Source: Martensiomyces pterosporus
Lineage: Eukaryota; Kickxellomycota; Kickxellomycetes; Kickxellales; Kickxellaceae
Direction of reading: 5' to 3'
Length of the DNA: 47,151 nt
Assembly (NCBI GenBank): GCA_025201845.1
Contig: MU603931.1
Location: 246,322 to 293,472, forward strand
Positions 34,506 through 45,390 of this stretch are shown here, piece after piece (position 1 is the stretch's first letter; each line of letters begins with the position of its first letter). Position numbers and translations under genes: made by a program. The notes beneath the pieces are model-generated. The model was given only the letters and a program-made list of their open reading frames with translations, was not told the DNA's origin and made no database searches.

Positions 34506-35321
34506 ATGTCGAGGGTCATCGTTGTCGGACTAGCAGGGCCGTCGTGCTCAGGGAAAACAACTGTCGCGCTCAACCTCATCAAGCTGTTCCCGCACACAGT
34601 TGTGATCCACCAGGACGATTTCTACAGGCCAGACAGCCAGATACCAGTAAACAGCGCCGTGGGTGTTCAGGACTGGGACTGCCCTGGCTCATTCGACATG
34701 TGCAAGCTGGTGGAGGATATCCTAGCCACTCGAGACAAGCTGGAGCGTTTGGACAGCGTTGGTAGCGTGAGCGACCTTCGCGACCACTTTGCCTCGCAAT
34801 GGGCGAACCCACCTGAGGATGTCGACCAGCTAATCCCTGCAGGGGCACTCAACGCTATTTGTGCGTCCATGCTAGACGATCTTGGCATTGGGAGCGCTGA
34901 CCAGATGCCGTTTTATGTTGTACTGGTCGATGGCATCCTGCTGTTCCACGATCGCGATGGCAAGGATGAGCAGCACCCGGGCGACGCATGCGACGCCGGC
35001 CTTTTCATCTACGCGCAACATGCGACTCTGAAGGAGCGCAGAGAGGCACGTGTGGCATACTCAACAAAGGAGGGCATCTGGACGGATCCACCCGGCTATT
35101 TTGACTCTATCGTCTGGCCAAACTTTGTGAAGTACCACGCAGAGTTTATCAAATCGCACCCACAGGTTATCGGCAGCGCCGATAAGGGCCAAGTGCCAGC
35201 AGGCGAAGAGCCGGGGCCGTGGGGCAGCAAGGTCGCTATTTGCTCATCAGACATCCCAGCGGAGGACATGCTCAAGGCGTGTGTAAAGTCTATCATCAGC
35301 GAATGGAACGGACGCCGCTAA
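34506..35321 (+). CDS. NRK1: Nicotinamide riboside kinase
   Basis: Single-exon protein of 271 residues. The P-loop is GPSCSGKTT (11-19); the nucleoside-binding acidic pair lies in HQDDFYRP (35-42); the WDCPGSFD segment and the C-terminal FDSIVWPNFVKYH block are typical of Nrk1. It phosphorylates nicotinamide riboside (and nicotinic acid riboside) with ATP to NMN (or NaMN) in cytosolic NAD+ salvage. Yeast Nrk1 is 240 residues; the extra length lies mainly in a loop after residue 75 (about 35 residues). It converges on the EngB gene with only 99 bp between the stops. Confidence 0.93.
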   Translation: MSRVIVVGLAGPSCSGKTTVALNLIKLFPHTVVIHQDDFYRPDSQIPVNSAVGVQDWDCPGSFDMCKLVEDILATRDKLERLDSVGSVSDLRDHFASQWANPPEDVDQLIPAGALNAICASMLDDLGIGSADQMPFYVVLVDGILLFHDRDGKDEQHPGDACDAGLFIYAQHATLKERREARVAYSTKEGIWTDPPGYFDSIVWPNFVKYHAEFIKSHPQVIGSADKGQVPAGEEPGPWGSKVAICSSDIPAEDMLKACVKSIISEWNGRR

Positions 35322-35420
35322 CCGTAGCCACCTTTTTAATACGTTACATACGCCCATTGGTAAAGATTAAAGTGAAGCCCAAGGGCATTGCAAGCTTTTC
35401 TCTATTATCTCTGCCAGATT

Positions 35421-36438
35421 CTAGCTGTCTGTCTTGCTGGTATCCATTGCACCGCATGCTTGCAAGATCTCTTGCTGCAAGGAACGAATACCAGCCTTGG
35501 TTCTGCTGCTGCAGTGGATGACCCGCGGCTGAACAACGGATGGCGCGATATCGATGGCTGACCTGACAACATCGGCACTGATCCTGTCGAGGTCTGCGGC
35601 TCTGAGCTTGTCGGTTTTAGTAAGCACCACCTGTGTAGGCACGTTGTACTCCTCAACGAGCTCGAGGAAGCTCCTGTCCGTATCCTTCAGCTGGCCGACC
35701 TTGGCTTCAACAAGCAGGAACACCCGGCGCAGCCTACATGACAAAAACACGGGACTTGGGCTTAGTATACATCGGCTGTTCGTGCCCTCAAGCTACGATT
35801 CTGCTTGTCCATGCCCATCAAGAAAGCACGGATTTCAAGGTTGATGGCACTTACACTTGGCGCGTAGATAGATAGCTCATGATGAACTTGCCCCACTCGT
35901 CGCGACTTCGGAACCCGTATCCAGGCATATCAACAAGTGTGATTTTGTTGGGCGACGCCTTTGACGTCAGACTGAAGAAGTTCAGCGCCGACGTGTGGCC
36001 TGGCTTTTTGGATGTTTTGACTAGCCTCTGCGAGTTCAGCACGGCATTGATGAGCGACGACTTGCCGACATTCGAACGCCCGGCAAATGTGATCTCGGGC
36101 TGTGCAATGTGCTTGTACTGAGCTGGCTGTATGGCTGTAAACATGAATTGCGCATCCCGCTGCCCAAAGAATCGGAGCACAGGGTCGCCGGAGCTCTTCG
36201 CCAGATCACCAGCAGCAGCCTTGTCAGCTAGCGCTTCTGGTTTCCCACGATGAATCGCTGGTTCCGTCGTTTTCCGTGCCCGCTTGGAGGCTGAATTGGT
36301 GGTGTGGGCAGTGTGGGCAGTGTGGGCGCAGCGGCTGGAATAGCCGGATCCTGCAAATGGTCTGGACCCAAGCCGCAGTGACAGTCCAGCGACGCTACCC
36401 TGTCCTACCGCCATTCCTACCAGCAGCTTCGAGCGCAT
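35421..36438 (-). CDS. EngB/YihA-type GTPase, probably mitochondrial ribosome assembly
   Basis: Two exons, 36438-35855 and 35733-35421, flank a 121-bp intron (GTAAGT donor, CATGTAG acceptor, phase 2). The spliced protein is 298 residues. The first ATG in frame is at 36438. The N-terminal 85 residues are basic and poor in acids at the start (MRSKLLVGMAVGQ...), suiting a mitochondrial presequence, and include an AHTAHTAHT repeat. GTPase motifs: G1 GRSNVGKSS (120-128), G2 Thr149, G3 DMPG (170-173), G4 TKTD (233-236), and G5 around the SSRTKAG segment. Bacterial EngB acts in late 50S assembly; the fungal relative (yeast Mrx8) is mitochondrial. Function in mitoribosome assembly is inferred from family and presequence. 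Confidence 0.92.
36303..36328. repeat. 9-bp tandem repeat in EngB coding sequence
   Basis: Almost three copies of gtgtgggca (plus strand) encode the AHTAHTAHT run in the likely presequence/linker. It is in frame and should vary by whole triplets of residues. Confidence 0.85.
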
Positions 36439-37628
36439 TGCAGTGTTGGCGTCCTTTATTCCCTGTGTGGCTGCTGCTGCAGTCGTTTGTGGAGGGAAAT
36501 AGGAAAAAGCAGAAACCACAGAAGCGGGCAAAATTTACACACGCTTTTTGGCACCCGAACCCACCCCCCATCTCCACTGAACAATCACGAGCCGAATGGA
36601 TATGGCACCCGCTGCATCGCACCAGCCCAAAAAGGCGCACTGACGTCAGATTCAGCGCTTTTATTTGTTTAAAGCCCCCTTGCCTGTGCTCTGCTGGTCG
36701 GCAGCAATGGTGCAGGATCGATTGGTCTCAGATGGCGCTCTAGCTTTGTGCAAGCTGCATTATCGTTGATGCACCCCTTCTCTTTAGCGTCCCTGGTACT
36801 CCTTGGCCGCAATTGGCCAACAGCTACCTTACGCGACTCGCAGGCACCAGGCTCAAAAGGTACTTTATGAGCCAAGATGTTTCCAGCCCTGCTCGCCATA
36901 TCCTGCAGCTGCCTCTCGTCCACACCGCCAGGCACATGTCCTGCACTTACATTTCCATCAGGCCAACGCGCACATGCACACACACATGTACATCAGCGCA
37001 TACTAACTGTGCCTACTTGTCTTATCGCAGCACCCCAAACACCATCTGCGTGTAATCAGCCATATATCGTCTGCTGTGCCTCCTGTCTTATTTGCTTTTC
37101 ATTTCTCGGAATGTACGATGCCATTCTGGCAGGGGTATTCACATATATGTGTGGAAAAGTCCACCACCAGCATGGCATGTGGGCACAAGCAGAACATCAA
37201 AGGTGGATTGTGCCACCTCTGCTGGGTGCAGAAACCAAGCCAAGCCTCCAAAGCACCCTCTCCCTCATCGAATGGAGGCAGTGCGAAGGCAGGATGCGCC
37301 TATATATACTCGTCTCCCTCTCCCCAATCGACCAAAGGGCTCCACACTGCTCTCCTTGCTTTAACATATCCTCTTGTCTTTCTTAAAGTCATGCGCGTCT
37401 CTGCCTGTCTCACCGCCAGCCGCTCCTGCTAAATCGTCTCTAGCACTGACAGAAGAGCCTATTTCAGGATTTGTCTCCCGTCCTTTCAGCCGTCCCAGCT
37501 CTCCCGCCCCGCCCCCTCCTTCTACCAAGCACTATTACTTTCACCCAGCACAGCTACCTCAGCCTTTTTTTCTCTTTCGCATTTCTCTTCTACAGTAGGC
37601 AATTCCGCACAGCACCTCGCGCATAGCA
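36439..37628. promoter_or_regulatory. Divergent promoter region EngB gene / trehalose synthase gene
   Basis: 1.19 kb between two ATGs. On the trehalose-gene side are TATATATA (37301-37308) and three stress-element-like cores: CCCCT at 36676-36680, CCCCT at 36774-36778 and AGGGG at 37131-37135. In yeast, trehalose genes are driven by Msn2/4 through such STREs, but five-base cores are frequent by chance. No coding frame here looks real. Confidence 0.45.
37301..37308 (+). promoter_or_regulatory. Putative TATA box of trehalose synthase gene
   Basis: TATATATA lies 321 bp upstream of the ATG at 37629. It is a sequence match; spacing is reasonable for a gene with a long 5'UTR. Confidence 0.4.
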
Positions 37629-40600
37629 ATGGAGTCTAGAGTTCTTGTTGTCTCTCTATTTGCTCCTTATTCGGTCAACTTTGACCCACCGCAGAGGAGC
37701 GACGTTGGCACGGGTGCTGGTGTCGGTGCTGGTGCCGCTGGTGCCGGCACAAGTACTGGCCCCAGCGGCTACGACAAGAAGACCCGGAGCGGGTCCACTG
37801 GTCGCAGCTCTATCTGGAAGGGCCGCCGTAGCAGCGTGCATAGAACACACACAACGCCTCTGGGCCGCCACGGACAGCCGCACAGCCGCAGGCGCTCGTC
37901 GTTTTCCATGAGCTCCTTCAAGCTCACGCCGATCTCGCGCTCGGGTTCGGGCGAAACCGAGGAAGCAGACAGCAAGGTCAGCAACGGCGCTCCAGCTCGC
38001 CTGGCCACTCATGCAGAGGGTGACGACGAAGGCGAGCACCCTGCCAAGGCCAATGGATCTGCCCGCCACCCTCGTCTGGACAGCCTGGGCCCCTCGCAGC
38101 TGGCATTTAATATCGACGAGGCAGTCGGTGCTCACACTCCGCCGGCCAATACGCTGGACTTTTCGCGCAAGGTGAACCTCAACCTGCTGCGCGAGAAGCA
38201 GGAGCGGAGTAAGGGTGCGGGCAAACATGTAAGCCTGCAGGCTTCTGGGCGCATCCTTCCCTTGCACAGCGCCCCCAACACCACTACAAACTCTGGCCGC
38301 AATAGCGAGCTGAATGCCCCTGCTGGTGCTGGCGCTGTCTCTGCGAACGGGTCAAGAGGGCACACGCCGCAGGGTGCTTGCAATGACTCTACGGCGACTA
38401 TCGTTGAGGACCAGGCATTCGGCGACAAAATCAAGTCGGCGATGAGCAAGCGGGGCTTCTCATCCAGCCCCACGAACGACATCGGCGTGCCTCTGGCCAC
38501 TGCAATGGCCGGTCTGGGAATCGATAACGAGAGCGGCAGCTCTTCGCCGCTGAGCTCGCCGATCGACACGCCATGTGCTGATGGGGCTGCGCCAAAGGCC
38601 AAAGACGAGTTTGTGGTGGAGCACCTGAATGTTGGCAACATTGGTCTGTTCAACGCGGTGAATGCCAGCCTGGACCTCTTTGCCGAGCGCGTGTGGATTG
38701 GTGAGCTTGGCATTTCAACTGATGGCTGGACCGAGGAACGCAAGACAGCAGTCTCCAACAGGCTCCTCGACGAATTTGAGACACTTCCGGTGTTTGTGTC
38801 GGATAAGGAATTTGAGGGGCATTACAGCCGCTTCAGCAAGCAGGTAAGCTGTGCTATCGTGTATGAATCGCGTTGGGGCAGATGTCTGAGATAGCCTCCT
38901 TGTAGATATCGGCACAGCCGCATTCTTGCACCCACCTCGCCTACTCATCCTGCCCACTTGTCCTTTGTGCTCGTGCTCCTCGACTTGGACACAAGATGTA
39001 GCTTCTCTGGCCAGCCTTCCACTACATCATGCCCGAGATGCCTCAGTGGCATGGATGGGAAAAGTCTGCATACGATGCAGCCATGGCGACATGCCAGCGC
39101 TTTGCCGACCGCATTGTTGAGTTTTATCGCGAAGGGGACATCATCTGGATCAACGACTACCACTTGATGCTGCTGCCAGCGCTGATTCGCGGGCGCCTGC
39201 CCGAGGCAAAGATTGGGTTCTTCCTGCACATTCCGTTCCCAAGCTCTGAAATCTTCCGCTGTCTCCATGTCCGCCGAGAGCTACTGGAGGGGATGCTGGG
39301 CGCTGACGTTGTTGGGCTACAGGTAAGCGGCAAGCATACACATAAATGTGGACGCAATGTGTGTCTGCGCTGGGCCATCGATTTTTAATTAAAGCCTGAT
39401 AATGCACAGAATGCGCAGCCCCTCCTTGTCCTGTGCTGCGCCTGCGGCGTTTGCCGTGTTCGCTTGCTGCTTTCATTTATCCTTTGTGTGAAGGCACTCC
39501 ACCCTCCACCATTTTGATAGTGCATTCTGTACGCGGCTCAGCCTGTGCACAGCAGCACTGGGCAGATGCACCACAGGATTCTGCATGGCTTGCGCGCATA
39601 CCTGCTCCCCTCAGGCATCTTTTGCTATCTTGCCCAGTATTCACCCCACGCATACACGCCGATTTGCTATGTGCGAATATCGGGGCTGCGCTGGTCTTGG
39701 TGTGACTGCGAGAGCTTGCAGAGCCCGCACCGATGCTTTCTGAGCCACATTGCCACCACAGGTGCACTCCACACTTGGGCTAATGCTTGCAATAAGGAGT
39801 TTCCGGGTTCCACCGCTGTAGACATTCTCGTACAAGAGGCATTTTATCCAAACAGCAAAGCGCGTGCTTGGCGTCGAGGGCTCGCCCAGCGGCGTTGTCT
39901 TGGAGAACGGGCCAGTGGTTGTTGGCCAGTACGCAATGGGTCTTGACCCCGCGGGTGTTGAGGAGAAATGGCAAGTATCACAGCAGGAGCCAGAGGTTGG
40001 TTTCTTTGCTACCTCACAGTACATGGCACTGCCCCCCCCCCATGTGTGCGTGGCAGGACTGCTTTATCTGTGCGCATCTGCTGGCTATCGATACCATGCG
40101 CAGGGAGAAAGATGCAGTCCCCGTGTGAGGCTGCTCTTCCCATTGACCAATATTCGCCGAGGCGCATGCGCCAATCTCTTGGAGGGAAATGTGCAGGTAT
40201 ATGGTGTCGGGCATCAGAGCCACGCGCAACAGCTAACCGATCGATTGATTTTGCCAGCACATCCCAATCTGTAAGATCAATAGGAGCAATGCGTCGGTTG
40301 GCGAGCTTATCGAGTTCCTGAAGGAAAAGTACGCGGGCAACTACCTTCTGGTGGGAAGGGACAAGCTCGATCACGTCAAGGGCGTGCGCCAGAAGCTTTT
40401 GGGCTACGAGCGCTTCCTCGCGGACAACCCCGAGTTTGCGGCAAAGACCGTGCTCATCCAAATCGCGCTCACAACCGCCGAACACAACGAGCTCCAGGTG
40501 CAAGTCATGGATGTGGTGAATCGGATCAACTCAAAGTTTGGCAACATTGAGCACCAGCCGGTTGTTTTCTTCCACAAGGACATTCCATACAGCCACTACC

Positions 40601-40968
40601 TGGCCCTTTTGTCGACAGCCGATGCCATGATGATCACATCGCTTCGCGACGGCATGAACCTCACGTCTCACGAGTATGTGCTGTGCCAGAGAGAGAAGCG
40701 CTCGCCGCTTATCTTGAGCGAGTTTGTCGGTACATATGGTGCATTTAGCGGTGGCGCGCTCGGTGTCAACCCCATGGACAACAAGGCCATCTCCGAGGCT
40801 ATCAGAGATGCGCTTGTCATGTCGGACGAGGAGAAGCTTCATAGATGGAACCTCCTCCACAGGCAGGTGCTGACAAACTGCGCGACCAGTTTTGTCTCAT
40901 CCTTTATTTCGGACATTGAGCGTGCCCATGCTGAGTCGAGGAAGAGAAGCGCAGCTGGGTCAGGCTGA
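37629..40968 (+). CDS. Trehalose-6-phosphate synthase family protein (GT20), Tsl1/Tps3-like N-terminus, no phosphatase domain
   Basis: Four exons: 37629-38843, 39002-39322, 39822 to about 39970-39995, and from 40258 (or 40284) to 40968; about 790-800 residues. The start (MESRVLVVSLFAPYSVNF) resembles Tsl1/Tps3, followed by about 310 disordered residues rich in Ser, Gly and Ala, then the GT20 domain. Motifs kept: LWPAFHY, IIWINDYHLM (Asp457), IGFFLHIPFPSSEIF (His481), VGRDKLDHVKG (substrate Arg and Lys) and SLRDGMNL. The glycine-rich SSGGL loop of catalytic Tps1 is not seen, as in Tsl1/Tps3. The protein stops after the GT20 domain, without the C-terminal TPP-like domain of Tsl1/Tps3. Family role: making trehalose-6-phosphate from UDP-glucose and glucose-6-phosphate, or regulating that complex. 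The third intron has an unclear donor (see findings). Confidence 0.88.
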
Positions 40969-41308
40969 ATGCTGAACTTGGCGGCACGGCGAGGATGCCA
41001 GGCTCTGCTCCCCACTTTTTGTACACGCCTACTCCACACTGTCTTCAGGGCGCACGCGCTCTCTCTCTCTTTCTCTCTCCCTCTCTCTGCACGCGCCATC
41101 AGTTTAATCCTTTCTTAGTTAGCACCCACACAAACCCTGGTTAACGCCACTTGGATGCAATAAACCAGATACAACCAGCTCCACCCGTATAGACGTTGGA
41201 GTTTCCGCATGGCACTTCAGGCGCTAGCTACGTATGAGATGTACGGATTTCGATTTTGGATATGAAAGAGGTAGAAAGTATGTAAACCCCAGAAACACGT
41301 GCAAGCTA
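40969..41308. other. Convergent intergenic region trehalose synthase gene / NOG2
   Basis: 340 bp between two stops. It contains a CT-rich low-complexity tract (41056-41090) and AATAAA at 41159-41164, a candidate poly(A) signal for the plus-strand gene. No gene seen. Confidence 0.5.
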
Positions 41309-43471
41309 CTATCTCTTCTTGCCAACAGTCCACGACCCAGGCTTGCGCAGGCGCTTGACCATGGCCTCGGGAGCAACAGGACGCACCTTCTTGCGGTTGC
41401 GGTTCTTTACGTTGGCGGTCTTGTAGTAGTGCTTTCCGATCTTCATCTTGTTCGTCGTCCTACGGCTCTCCTTCTTGGGTCTCTCTTCCTCCCCGCTCTC
41501 CTCATCATCATCCTCATCATCATCCTCATCATCATCCTCCTCTCTGTCTTCGTCCTCGTCTTCCTCTTCCTCATGGCTGTTGCTTCTGGCATCCTCTTCA
41601 GCCGACGAGAACCCAGACTCTAGCTCCGAGTCAATTGCATCGACCTCCTCGCCAACAACGCTCTGGAACACCTCATCCCAATCAGGCTCATTCTGGCTCT
41701 CTTCCTCGCCAGCAGCAGCAGCAGCCTTTCTCTTCTTCTTCTGGGCTTCGCTAGCGCTGGAGTCCCTCTTGCGCTTATCAGCCTTACCAGAGGGCTCGCT
41801 GCCACCCTCGTCCTGCTGGTTCTTCTCAGACTCCTTGAGCTCCTTGTCGCCCTCAAGATCAATGGGCAGGTAGTCAGCAACGACAGGGATCTTGCTGAAC
41901 ATCTGCGTGACGCTGACGGCAGCCCTCTTCTCACGCATCCCGTCGCTGTCTTCGCCCTCGCTCTCCTCGTCATTGTTGCCATCGCCACCATCAGCCGTGG
42001 AGGCGACGCCGGAGGCTGCGGCGGTGCTCTCGCCAGCCGCTTCGGTCTTCGCATCCTCAGCAGAGGCGGCAGCCTGGGACGCCGGCAGGGGCTCTGTGTA
42101 CTCTGGGGGAGCACGGTAGTGGGGCAGCCGACCGCGCAGCCAGTCGTTGATGACCATCTTGGACACCACGTGGAGATCAGGCTCGCCACCCTTGTTGAGC
42201 TTACCAGTGATCTTTGCCAGCTCACTGAGGAAGTCGGTGGCATCATCCCACTTCTCGAGGTTATAGTGGCGCTGGATGTACTCCTTACGGACACGGTTAA
42301 GGATCTCGGGGATGTAGTCCTCGGGAGTGAGCAGGCTCTCGGTACGAATGGAGCCCTTGAGGACAATGTCGGTGTCGGTGTCGCCAGATGTGAACTGCAC
42401 GATTCCGGGGCAGTCAATCAGGTAGATGCGTCGCATCAGCGTGATGTACTGCCAGACCTTGGTCTCGCCGGGGATGGGCGCGACGTTGCACACCTTCTTT
42501 TGCCGCAAAGTGTTGATGATCGAGCTCTTGCCGGTGTTGGGATAGCCGATAAACCCGATGCTGATCTGCTTCTTGTCAGAGTGCAGCCTGGTGAACTGGC
42601 GCAAAAGCTGGATCAGCGATCCCTTGCCGAACGAGTTGGTGATGCTGGCGTGGAAGGCGAGAGTCGGATACTCGCGCGAAAGGACCTTGACCCAGCGGGC
42701 GGTGACCCACGTCGGGACCAGATCAACCTTGTTGAGGACGTACACGAGGTGCTTGTGGGGAGCCTCAGTCTTGAGGTACTTCTCGACGTGGCGGCAGCGA
42801 GTGCCCTCGGGGTCACGGGCATCCAAGACATGGATGACGACATCGGAGGAATCGACCACCTTGTAAAGCTCATTCCAAATGCGCTTCGACGTGCCAGCGT
42901 TAAAGTACCAGTCGCGCGCAGCGTCCGAGTAGTCGCTCTGCTGGTTAGCCAACAGGTTGCTGTCCTTCTTGTGGTCATAGCCGTCGTTCGAGTCCGTGAT
43001 CTTCTGCGCCATCTGCTCAAAGTCCTCAAAGTTCAGCTTGGGCCGCTTGCGCTGAGCCTTGGGACCAAAAGTATCGCCAAAGGCCTCGGTCTGGAGCATG
43101 TTGACGCGGCCAATCTTTGTGTTGTCGTGCAAAAGACTGGTCGGGAGCTTGCTGCGGCGCATGAGCACCTGGTACGGGTCGTTGACCTTGGTGCCCATCT
43201 GCTCGCGGAACTCCTCGAGCGCCTTTTGTCCGATCACTCGCGTGTTGCCGAACCACTTGCGGTTGGGCTCGATGCGAGCAGGCCCGGCTTCCTTCGACTG
43301 GAATGCGGCTGCCTTGATCAGATTGCCCTTTCTGTCGTACTTTGCCTTGCCGCCCTTCAGCATGTTGATGTACTGGACCTTCTTGCGGTCCCGGTAAAAG
43401 TTCTCGCCCTTGAGCTTGAGGTTGCCCGGGACCTTGTTGGGCTTGAATGCTTCCTTCTTTTGAACTCCCAT
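41309..43471 (-). CDS. NOG2: Nucleolar GTPase Nog2/NGP-1 (60S assembly)
   Basis: Complete, intron-free protein of 720 residues. It opens with the conserved NGP1 N-terminal region ([26 protein letters not shown]). The GTPase domain is circularly permuted: G4 NKVD (247-250) comes before G1 GYPNTGKSS (309-317) and G3 DCPG (353-356). The long C-terminal half is acidic, with Asp/Glu blocks encoded by a 12-bp catcatcatcct-type repeat (41496-41545, plus strand), and ends in basic clusters suited to nuclear import. Nog2 binds pre-60S particles around helix 69 and blocks early Nmd3 loading, acting as a checkpoint before export. It is much longer than yeast Nog2 (486 residues), the excess being the acidic tail, as in animal GNL2. 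It is divergently paired with the mL41 gene. Confidence 0.97.
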   Translation of the reverse strand: MGVQKKEAFKPNKVPGNLKLKGENFYRDRKKVQYINMLKGGKAKYDRKGNLIKAAAFQSKEAGPARIEPNRKWFGNTRVIGQKALEEFREQMGTKVNDPYQVLMRRSKLPTSLLHDNTKIGRVNMLQTEAFGDTFGPKAQRKRPKLNFEDFEQMAQKITDSNDGYDHKKDSNLLANQQSDYSDAARDWYFNAGTSKRIWNELYKVVDSSDVVIHVLDARDPEGTRCRHVEKYLKTEAPHKHLVYVLNKVDLVPTWVTARWVKVLSREYPTLAFHASITNSFGKGSLIQLLRQFTRLHSDKKQISIGFIGYPNTGKSSIINTLRQKKVCNVAPIPGETKVWQYITLMRRIYLIDCPGIVQFTSGDTDTDIVLKGSIRTESLLTPEDYIPEILNRVRKEYIQRHYNLEKWDDATDFLSELAKITGKLNKGGEPDLHVVSKMVINDWLRGRLPHYRAPPEYTEPLPASQAAASAEDAKTEAAGESTAAASGVASTADGGDGNNDEESEGEDSDGMREKRAAVSVTQMFSKIPVVADYLPIDLEGDKELKESEKNQQDEGGSEPSGKADKRKRDSSASEAQKKKRKAAAAAGEEESQNEPDWDEVFQSVVGEEVDAIDSELESGFSSAEEDARSNSHEEEEDEDEDREEDDDEDDDEDDDEESGEEERPKKESRRTTNKMKIGKHYYKTANVKNRNRKKVRPVAPEAMVKRLRKPGSWTVGKKR

Positions 43472-43867
43472 TGCTGTCTACTGTATAATGTATGCCAGGG
43501 GTTTGGCTGTGTAGTAATAAGAACGAGAGATAATTCCTAATACGAGGCGGCGAGGAAAGGAGACAAGCCTTTGGTCTCTTTGCGGCCTGCAAGGTGGAAC
43601 TGTGCGCGAGGAAGAAAAAAAAAAAAAAGCTGCTTCAGAAAAAATCAGCGCATAAAGCGATATTTCATGCGCATGTGATCAAATCACCGCTGTATCTGAT
43701 CTGCCGATCAGAGCGATAAATGGCAGGCGGCGCTCCGAATTTCACAGGACCGCTCATTCTGCCAAGCTGAATTTTTGGCTGCTAGCTCTGATTGCCTGCT
43801 CACTTTTTCAGTCTTCAGTAATATATTCAAAATTTGCATTGGCGAGCCCAGGAAATAGATAGCGGCG
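43472..43867. promoter_or_regulatory. Divergent promoter region NOG2 / mL41
   Basis: 396 bp between the ATGs of two ribosome-related genes. It holds an uninterrupted A14 tract (43615-43628) and a TGATCA-rich segment around 43675-43710. A shared promoter is likely; no specific factor site is claimed. Confidence 0.55.
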
Positions 43868-44372
43868 ATGCAGCAGGTCATTCGAGGAATATTCAGAGGA
43901 GCCAAGCGCGGCGTTATGACATCGAAGCAGGGCCGCCAGTTCTACAAGGGTAACGCTGCCAAAGAAAAACCCCCCCTCATTCAGCAGTGCAGCAGCACAT
44001 GCTTAGCGGGAGAGAAAAGGCGTTGTATTGCGCATTAACCAGCACAACTGACCCACACATGCTCTAAAATCCCTCTGCATGAGCCATATAGGTAACCGCA
44101 CGGGTGCCATGGGCCGCCACACTAAGCACGGCAACTACGTGATTGATCTGGACAAGGTCCGCACATACGTTGTTCCTGATCTCACTGGCTGCGAGGTAAG
44201 AAACTGACCAGGATAGCCTGTCTGCGATCAGCTGCCTGTGTACAAGTGGCTAATTGCACATATGGCTTCGCTTCTGGTGTTTTCGCTGTAGCTCCAGGCA
44301 TACGTATCACACCGCTCGGACAAGTTCAAGGTTAGCCCCTGCGCAGGCGAGAAATTCATTAATGAGGCGTAA
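43868..44372 (+). CDS. Mitochondrial large-subunit ribosomal protein mL41 (MRPL27 family)
   Basis: Three short exons: 43868-43949, 44092-44195 and 44292-44372 (introns of 142 and 96 bp; GTAACG and GTAAGA donors; ATATAG and CTGTAG acceptors; phases 1 and 0). The spliced protein is 88 residues. The core MTSKQGRQFYKGNRTGAMGR, then HTKHGNYVIDLDKVRTYVVPDL, matches the yeast MRPL27/mammalian MRPL41 signature (TTKQG, YKG, GIGRHTK, GGYVI, KVRTYV-PD). It is a structural protein of the mitochondrial 54S/39S subunit. The basic N-terminus could serve as targeting signal. It is shorter than the yeast protein (146), losing N- and C-terminal extensions. I rebuilt it from exon frames; each exon is too short to be noticed alone. 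Confidence 0.93.
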
Positions 44373-45390
44373 GCCACACAAAAGGAGCACACAGGTTGGA
44401 GTTTGAGCTGGCGGCTCCGGGCTAGGCGAAATTGGCTGCGGCCGTGCTTGCGACGGCGCGCTTCCTTCCGAGCTAGTCGACTTTTTGGCCGCCACTGGCA
44501 CATTGTTGTATCAATTTGAATCTCTTTACTATCCGCCCTGCTTCCCTGCTGCGTAGGCTGTCAACCAGACATCAGATGTGTTTCTCTGAGCAGAAAAAGG
44601 AAAAGCCAAATCCTCCCTGCTCTCAATTTATGATTCACGGGATATGACGAATTTAGTGTCATCTCCTGCATGCGCAGCTGCCTGCCTTTGATGCGTGTGC
44701 ATTTACGCATGCCTCGCCGCCATATCGCAGCTACCAGACAGCGTATTGGAACATGCGCGGTGTGCATCGGCGGAGCTGCTGCTGCCCTCGGTCGGAAATT
44801 CAGCGGATGCCATCACAAGGCCCAAGGCTGTTTGCGAGCATGCTTGGGCGTTCTTGGAGGCAGACTCCTTTTCCCAATTGCCTATGCGTTGAGTGAAAAT
44901 CGCTCGCCCAGAATGACCAGCAGACGCCTATGCATCTGTCCAGATTGCCCCTCTCACCAGCCATGGTTTCTCACGGGGCAAAAGGAGAGTGCTTTCGTCG
45001 CGAAGCCCGTCCACCACCTGCTGCTTACTCATTTGCGTGCTGCGGCCCTTGGCCACAATTGAGGTAGCTTTGTGGGGGGCTGCCACTCGCTCATTAGTCC
45101 TCCGCTGCCCGCCCCAACGGCTCTTGCTTGAAGCGCGACTGTTTCAGCCTGTCCGTGCCGCAGAGCACCAGTGCACAGCGGTTAAATAGAACGCTACCAG
45201 GAAGAAAACCTGTGCCTATCCACAATCAGGCTTTCGTTTCTACATCTTTTCTCTCTCGCTTACTCATTGATTTTCGCCGCTTCTGCATACACTCGCGAAC
45301 GGCCGAGAACTGACCCACTGGACTATATGGCCTTGTAGCGCACTCAAAACTCATTCAATAGCAAACACAGCACACCTGCGAATAGCAAAA
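44373..45390. other. Intergenic region mL41 / MATE gene
   Basis: 1.02 kb between co-directional genes. No recognisable protein, RNA gene or repeat. The last 200 bp look like a T/C-rich MATE 5'UTR. Confidence 0.5.

Noticed and set aside
41056..41090. CT-rich tract as a possible intron or regulatory element
   Set aside because: It lies between two convergent stop codons, shows no exon on either side, and is best read as low-complexity 3' flank.
42119..43540. 473-codon open frame on the plus strand
   Set aside because: It is antisense to NOG2, whose GTPase motifs are unmistakable; this is a mirror frame of strong codon bias.
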